From positions 1 to 34,159 of the forward strand of contig JARFTZ010000030.1 of NCBI GenBank assembly GCA_029289235.1: 34,159 nt of DNA, written 5' to 3'. This document shows, piece after piece, positions 28,967-34,159 of this stretch. This DNA is from Gammaproteobacteria bacterium (GTDB taxonomy: Bacteria; Pseudomonadota; Gammaproteobacteria; Burkholderiales; Rhodocyclaceae). The position numbers were made by a program, and so were the translations under genes. The stretch's first letter is position 1. The number at the start of each line of letters is the position of its first letter. The notes beneath the pieces were generated by a model. The model was given only the letters and a program-made list of their open reading frames with translations. It ran no database searches and was not told the origin of the DNA.

Positions 28967-29311
28967 TCAGAGCATTCCCAACTGCAGCCGTGCCGCTTCG
29001 CTCATGCGTTCCTGCGACCACGGCGGGTCCCAAACCAGTTCCACCTCGGCGTCGCTGACGCCTTCCACCTGCCGGACCACGTACTCCACGGTTTCCGGCA
29101 GACTCTCCGCAACGGGGCAGGCCGGCGCGGTCAAGGTCATGCGAACGTGAACCACGCCCGTTGCTTCGTCTGCCTCCAGCCCGTAGATCAATCCGAGGTC
29201 GTAGATATTGACCGGGATCTCCGGGTCGTAAACGTTGCGTAGTTCGGCGATCACGCGGGATTCGATCGTTTCTTGCGCAGGTTCGTTCCCTGCCGGTTCC
29301 AAAGTGTCCAT
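28967..29311 (-). CDS. sufT: SUF-associated DUF59/MIP18-type protein SufT
   Basis: This 114-residue protein contains the DUF59 fold: RNVYDPEIPVNIYDLGLIYGLE and the TLTAPACPVAESLP segment with its conserved cysteine. SufT-type proteins act in Fe-S cluster maturation alongside SUF. It begins three bases after the sufU stop on the same strand. A longer DUF59-plus-ATPase (Mrp) protein is excluded by length. Confidence 0.92.
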   Translation of the reverse strand: MDTLEPAGNEPAQETIESRVIAELRNVYDPEIPVNIYDLGLIYGLEADEATGVVHVRMTLTAPACPVAESLPETVEYVVRQVEGVSDAEVELVWDPPWSQERMSEAARLQLGML

Positions 29312-29314
29312 GCG

Positions 29315-29773
29315 CTACTCCGTTGTCGCCGGCGTGGCCTGGTCGTGGAGCGCCGCGCGCAGGGTGTGCCAAGGCAGCGTGGCGCACTTGATGCGCGCGG
29401 GGAACTCCCGTACGCCGGCCAGCACCTGCAGCTTGCCGAGCGCTTCGGCACTCGCCATCGCCCGTTGTTCGTCGGCATCGGTCAGCAATGCGTGGAAACC
29501 GGCGAACAATGCCTCGGCCTGCGCTTCGCTCTTGCCTTTCAGCACTTCACACATCAGGGAGGCGGAGGCGGTCGATATCGCGCAGCCGGCACCTTCGAAG
29601 CGGACGTCCTCGATGACGCCGTCGGCGACCTTGAGGTATAGCGTCAGCCTGTCTCCGCACAACGGGTTGAAACCCTCGGCGTAGTGGTTGTGGCCGGGCA
29701 GCGGGCCGAAATTGCGCGGCCGGCGGCCGTGGTCGATGATCACCTCCTGGTAGAGGTCGCGCAGGTCGCTCAT
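29315..29773 (-). CDS. sufU: SufU-type Fe-S assembly scaffold / sulfur acceptor
   Basis: This 152-residue NifU/IscU-fold protein has the SufU version of the site: NPLCGD (first Cys and Asp), GAGCAISTASASLM (second Cys) and KCATLPWHT (third Cys). The insert between the second and third cysteines, longer than in IscU, favours SufU. In known systems SufU takes sulfur from SufS by zinc-ligand exchange. Its ATG overlaps the sufS stop (ATGA), so the pair is co-translated. No sufE or sufA is present in the window. Confidence 0.93.
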   Translation of the reverse strand: MSDLRDLYQEVIIDHGRRPRNFGPLPGHNHYAEGFNPLCGDRLTLYLKVADGVIEDVRFEGAGCAISTASASLMCEVLKGKSEAQAEALFAGFHALLTDADEQRAMASAEALGKLQVLAGVREFPARIKCATLPWHTLRAALHDQATPATTE

Positions 29774-31005
29774 CGCCCGAATACCTCCCGGACCTTGACC
29801 AGCGCGGCGAACAGGGCATCCACCTCGGCGGCCGTGTTGTAAAGGGCAAACGAAGCACGAACCGTGGCCGGCACGCCGAAGCGTTCCATGACCGGCATCG
29901 CGCAGTGATGGCCGGTGCGCACAGCGACGCCTTCGTGGTCGAGAATGGTGCCGACGTCGTGGGCATGCACGTCGTCGAGGACAAAGGACAGGATGCAGGA
30001 TTTCTCAGGTGCCGTGCCGATCAGGCGCAGACCGGGAACCTCTGGCGCGAGTGCCGTGGCATGCTGGAGCAGGGCGTGCTCGTGCGCGGCGATGGCGTCC
30101 AGCCCGATTCCGGCAACGTAGTTGATGGCCGCACCGAGCCCGATGGCGCCGGCGATATTTGGTGTTCCGGCCTCGAACTTGTACGGCAGGTCGTTCCACG
30201 TGCTCCTGGCGAAGGTCACCTGCCGGATCATGTCGCCACCGCCTTGCCAGGGCGGCATCGATTCGAGCAGTGCCGCCTTGCCGTAGAGCACGCCGATGCC
30301 GGTCGGCCCATAGAGCTTGTGTCCGGAGAAGGCATAGAAGTCGCAGTCGAGCGCCTGCACGTCGACCGGCAGGTGCGGCGCCGCTTGCGCACCGTCGACC
30401 AGCGCCACGGCGCCGTGCGCGTGGGCGAGGGCGATCATTTCGCGCACCGGATTGATCGTGCCGAGGGCGTTGGAAACGTGGGTGATGGCCACGATCCGGG
30501 TGTGCGGGCCGAGGCGGCGTTCGAACGATTCCTGGTTAAGTTCGCCGGCGTCGGTGATCGAGGCGATGCGCAGGACCGCGCCGCTGCGTTCGCAGAGCAG
30601 TTGCCAGGGCACGATGTTGGAGTGATGCTCCATGCCGGTGATGAGGATTTCGTCGCCGGGCTTGAGGCGCTGGCCGAAGCTGGCGGCGACGAGGTTGATG
30701 GCCTCGGTGGTGCCGCGCACGAAGACGATTTCCTCGCGTTTCGCCGCATTGACGAAGCGCTGAACTTCGTCTCGGGCGCCTTCGTAGGCGTCCGTCGCCT
30801 CCTGGCTCAGGGAGTGGATGCCGCGATGCACGTTGGCGTTGGTCTCGGCGTAGTAGCGTGCCTCGCGCTCGATCACGCAGCGCGGCTTCTGGCTGGTGGC
30901 GGCGTTGTCGAGATAGACCAGCGGCTTGCCATGCACGCGGCGTTCGAGGATCGGAAAGTCGCCGCGCAGGCGCATCACGTCGAAGGTTGGCGATTCGTTC
31001 TTCAC
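29770..31005 (-). CDS. sufS: Cysteine desulfurase SufS
   Basis: This 411-residue class II cysteine desulfurase supplies sulfur for cluster assembly. The PLP lysine is in FSGHKLYGPTG, the conserved site around HHSNIVPW and THVSNALGT is intact, and the catalytic cysteine lies in RTGHHCAMP. A GTG start at 31005 is chosen because GGAGG is seven bases upstream and it forms a GTGA overlap with the sufD stop. The sequence further upstream in this frame looks non-coding. Confidence 0.96.
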   Translation of the reverse strand: MKNESPTFDVMRLRGDFPILERRVHGKPLVYLDNAATSQKPRCVIEREARYYAETNANVHRGIHSLSQEATDAYEGARDEVQRFVNAAKREEIVFVRGTTEAINLVAASFGQRLKPGDEILITGMEHHSNIVPWQLLCERSGAVLRIASITDAGELNQESFERRLGPHTRIVAITHVSNALGTINPVREMIALAHAHGAVALVDGAQAAPHLPVDVQALDCDFYAFSGHKLYGPTGIGVLYGKAALLESMPPWQGGGDMIRQVTFARSTWNDLPYKFEAGTPNIAGAIGLGAAINYVAGIGLDAIAAHEHALLQHATALAPEVPGLRLIGTAPEKSCILSFVLDDVHAHDVGTILDHEGVAVRTGHHCAMPVMERFGVPATVRASFALYNTAAEVDALFAALVKVREVFGR

Positions 31006-32335
31006 GGCAAGGCCTCCAGCGATTGCGGCAGACGCGTGCGAATCAGGCCGTCGAGGTGTTGGCGCAAGGACGGCAGTTCGACGCGCTGGATCATCTCGGC
31101 GGCGAAGGCGTAGGTCAGCAGCGCGCGTGCCGTCGCGTCGTCCAGGCCGCGCGAGCGCAGGTAGAAGACCTGATCGGCGTCGAGCTGGCCGACCGTTGCG
31201 GCGTGGCTGCATTTGACGTCGTCGGCCCAGATCTCGAGCTGCGGCTTGGTGTCGATCTCGGCGAGTTCCGAGAGCAGCAGGTTGCGGTTGGTCTGCGCGG
31301 CGTCGCTCTTCTGCGCGCCGGGATGGACGACCAGCCGGCCGTTGAACACACCGCGTCCGGCGCCGTCCAGCACGCCCTTGTACAGCTCGCGGCTGGTGCA
31401 GCGAGGCTGGTTGTGGTCAATGCGCGTGTGGTGGTCGATGTGGCGGCGTCCGTCGGGCAGGTACAGGCCGTCGAGCGTGCATTCGGCGCCGGCGCCGTCG
31501 AGCGCGACGCGGATGTCGGCGCGCGCCAGCGCTGCGCCGAGGGCGAACGAGGTCGAGGCGAAACGGCTTTCCGCCGCCAGTTGGGCGTTGATCGCGGCAA
31601 CGTGGCAGGACCTGGTGTTTTCCTGCTGCAGCTTGTGGTGCACAATCCGGGCTCGCTCGGCGAGCGCGATGTCCGTCACCGTATTGGTGAAGCAGGAGGT
31701 TGTTCCCGTCCCCACGTGGTGTTCGACGATGGTGGCGCAGCTGTCGGGCTCGGCGACGATCAGGTTGCGGGTGTGAACGGCGAGCTTGTCGCTGGTGGTG
31801 ACGAACAGCAGATGGATCGGCGCTTCCAGGCGGGTTCCTCGTGCCAGGTGCACGCAGACGCCATCGGTCATGCAGGCCGCATTGAGCGCGGCGAAGGCGG
31901 ACGGGTAGTCGTCCACGTGGCCAAGCTGTGCGGCCAGCCCGCGCGGGTTCCGTTCCAGCAGGACGGCCAGGCTGGTGAGGGTTGCGCCGTCCGGCAGCGC
32001 GTCGGTGCGCGAGAGGTCGGGGACGTGGCGGCCATCGACGAAGACAACGAGATGGGCGCCGGGCAGCGCCAGCGCCCCGATGGCCGACCTGTCGATCACT
32101 GCCGAGGTGCAAGCCGCCAGAGTGAACAGACCGTTCTCGATGGGCGCCACGCTGGTGTACTTCCAGTCTTCGCTGCGCAGCGTCGGGAACCCCATTTCCA
32201 TGAAGCGTTGCATCGCCTGGTCGCGCAGGTGAGCGAGCCACGGCCGCTGTCGGCCGGGCAGGGTATCGCGGATGCGCCTGAACTCGTCGAGAAAGTGGTG
32301 GCAGGCATCCCGACGTGTCGCGGACAGGGGGGCGT

Positions 32336-32339
<4 letters not shown>
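31002..32339 (-). CDS. sufD: SUF scaffold complex subunit SufD
   Basis: The 445-residue protein has the SufB/SufD beta-helix core, with GFPTLRSEDWKYTSVAPIENGLF near the N-terminus, RNLIVAEPDSCATIVEHHVG mid-protein, and the C-terminal QLDADQVFYLRSRGLDDATARALLTYAFA pattern typical of SufD. SufD joins SufB and the ATPase SufC in the scaffold that assembles clusters. It overlaps sufC (ATGA) and sufS (GTGA), so the order B-C-D-S is tightly coupled. Confidence 0.95.
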
Positions 32340-33124
<785 letters not shown>

Positions 33125-33144
33125 GGCCTTTGCCTTCCTTCCTC

Positions 33145-34159
<1,015 letters not shown>

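Noticed and set aside
27447-29150. 567-residue plus-strand frame opposite wrbA, the Rieske gene and sufT
   Set aside because: It spans several well-identified minus-strand genes and has no domain of its own.

Overview
The window looks like chromosomal housekeeping DNA from a high-GC betaproteobacterium, most likely Rhodocyclales-like. This is inferred from gene content and order, not from a database search. Supporting points are the dnaQ-rnhA-yafS/gloB cluster, a NusA with two C-terminal acidic repeats, a tmk-holB-pilZ-tatD run, a CoxB with a fused cytochrome c domain, and a DUF2909 'twin transmembrane' gene beside surf1. I see no phage, IS element, CRISPR array, rRNA or tRNA gene, and no gene-free stretch longer than about 200 bases.

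Layout. 1-1908 (minus): yafS, rnhA and dnaQ, the last cut by the window edge. 1936-4000: gloB, a convergent stand-alone receiver protein, and a divergent class II glutamine amidotransferase. 4093-11426 (plus): the translation/transcription operon rimP-nusA-infB-rbfA-truB, followed by tadA and an L,D-transpeptidase. It is headed by a good sigma70-type promoter and a terminator-like hairpin that runs into the rimP start. 11455-12489 (minus): ygfZ. 12656-17174 (plus): mltG-tmk-holB-pilZ-tatD plus an exported ankyrin protein, with many stop/start overlaps. 17187-25210 (mostly minus): a complete aa3/caa3-type cytochrome c oxidase locus, coxB-coxA-coxC-ctaG, then surf1, a thioredoxin-like CxxxC protein, ctaB and ctaA. 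A DUF2909 gene is read in the opposite direction inside it. 25255-34159 (minus): a SUF iron-sulfur assembly operon, sufB(partial)-C-D-S-U-T. It continues with close spacing into a Rieske ferredoxin, wrbA, the ovothiol synthase gene ovoA and a VOC-family gene, and ends at a Rho-independent terminator.

How the genes work together. The oxidase block holds the three core subunits and factors for heme A synthesis (CtaB, CtaA), copper delivery (CtaG, perhaps the CxxxC protein) and assembly (SURF1). The SUF block builds Fe-S clusters; its downstream genes encode an Fe-S protein, a flavoprotein quinone reductase and a non-heme-iron thiohistidine synthase. That combination suggests one redox or oxidative-stress transcription unit.

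The observations most worth a second look are: the SUF-to-ovoA gene run; a palindromic repeat between coxA and coxC that supplies most of a 42-codon ORF with an ideal ribosome binding site; the likely attenuator in front of rimP-nusA; and the overlapping divergent start codons of surf1 and the DUF2909 gene.
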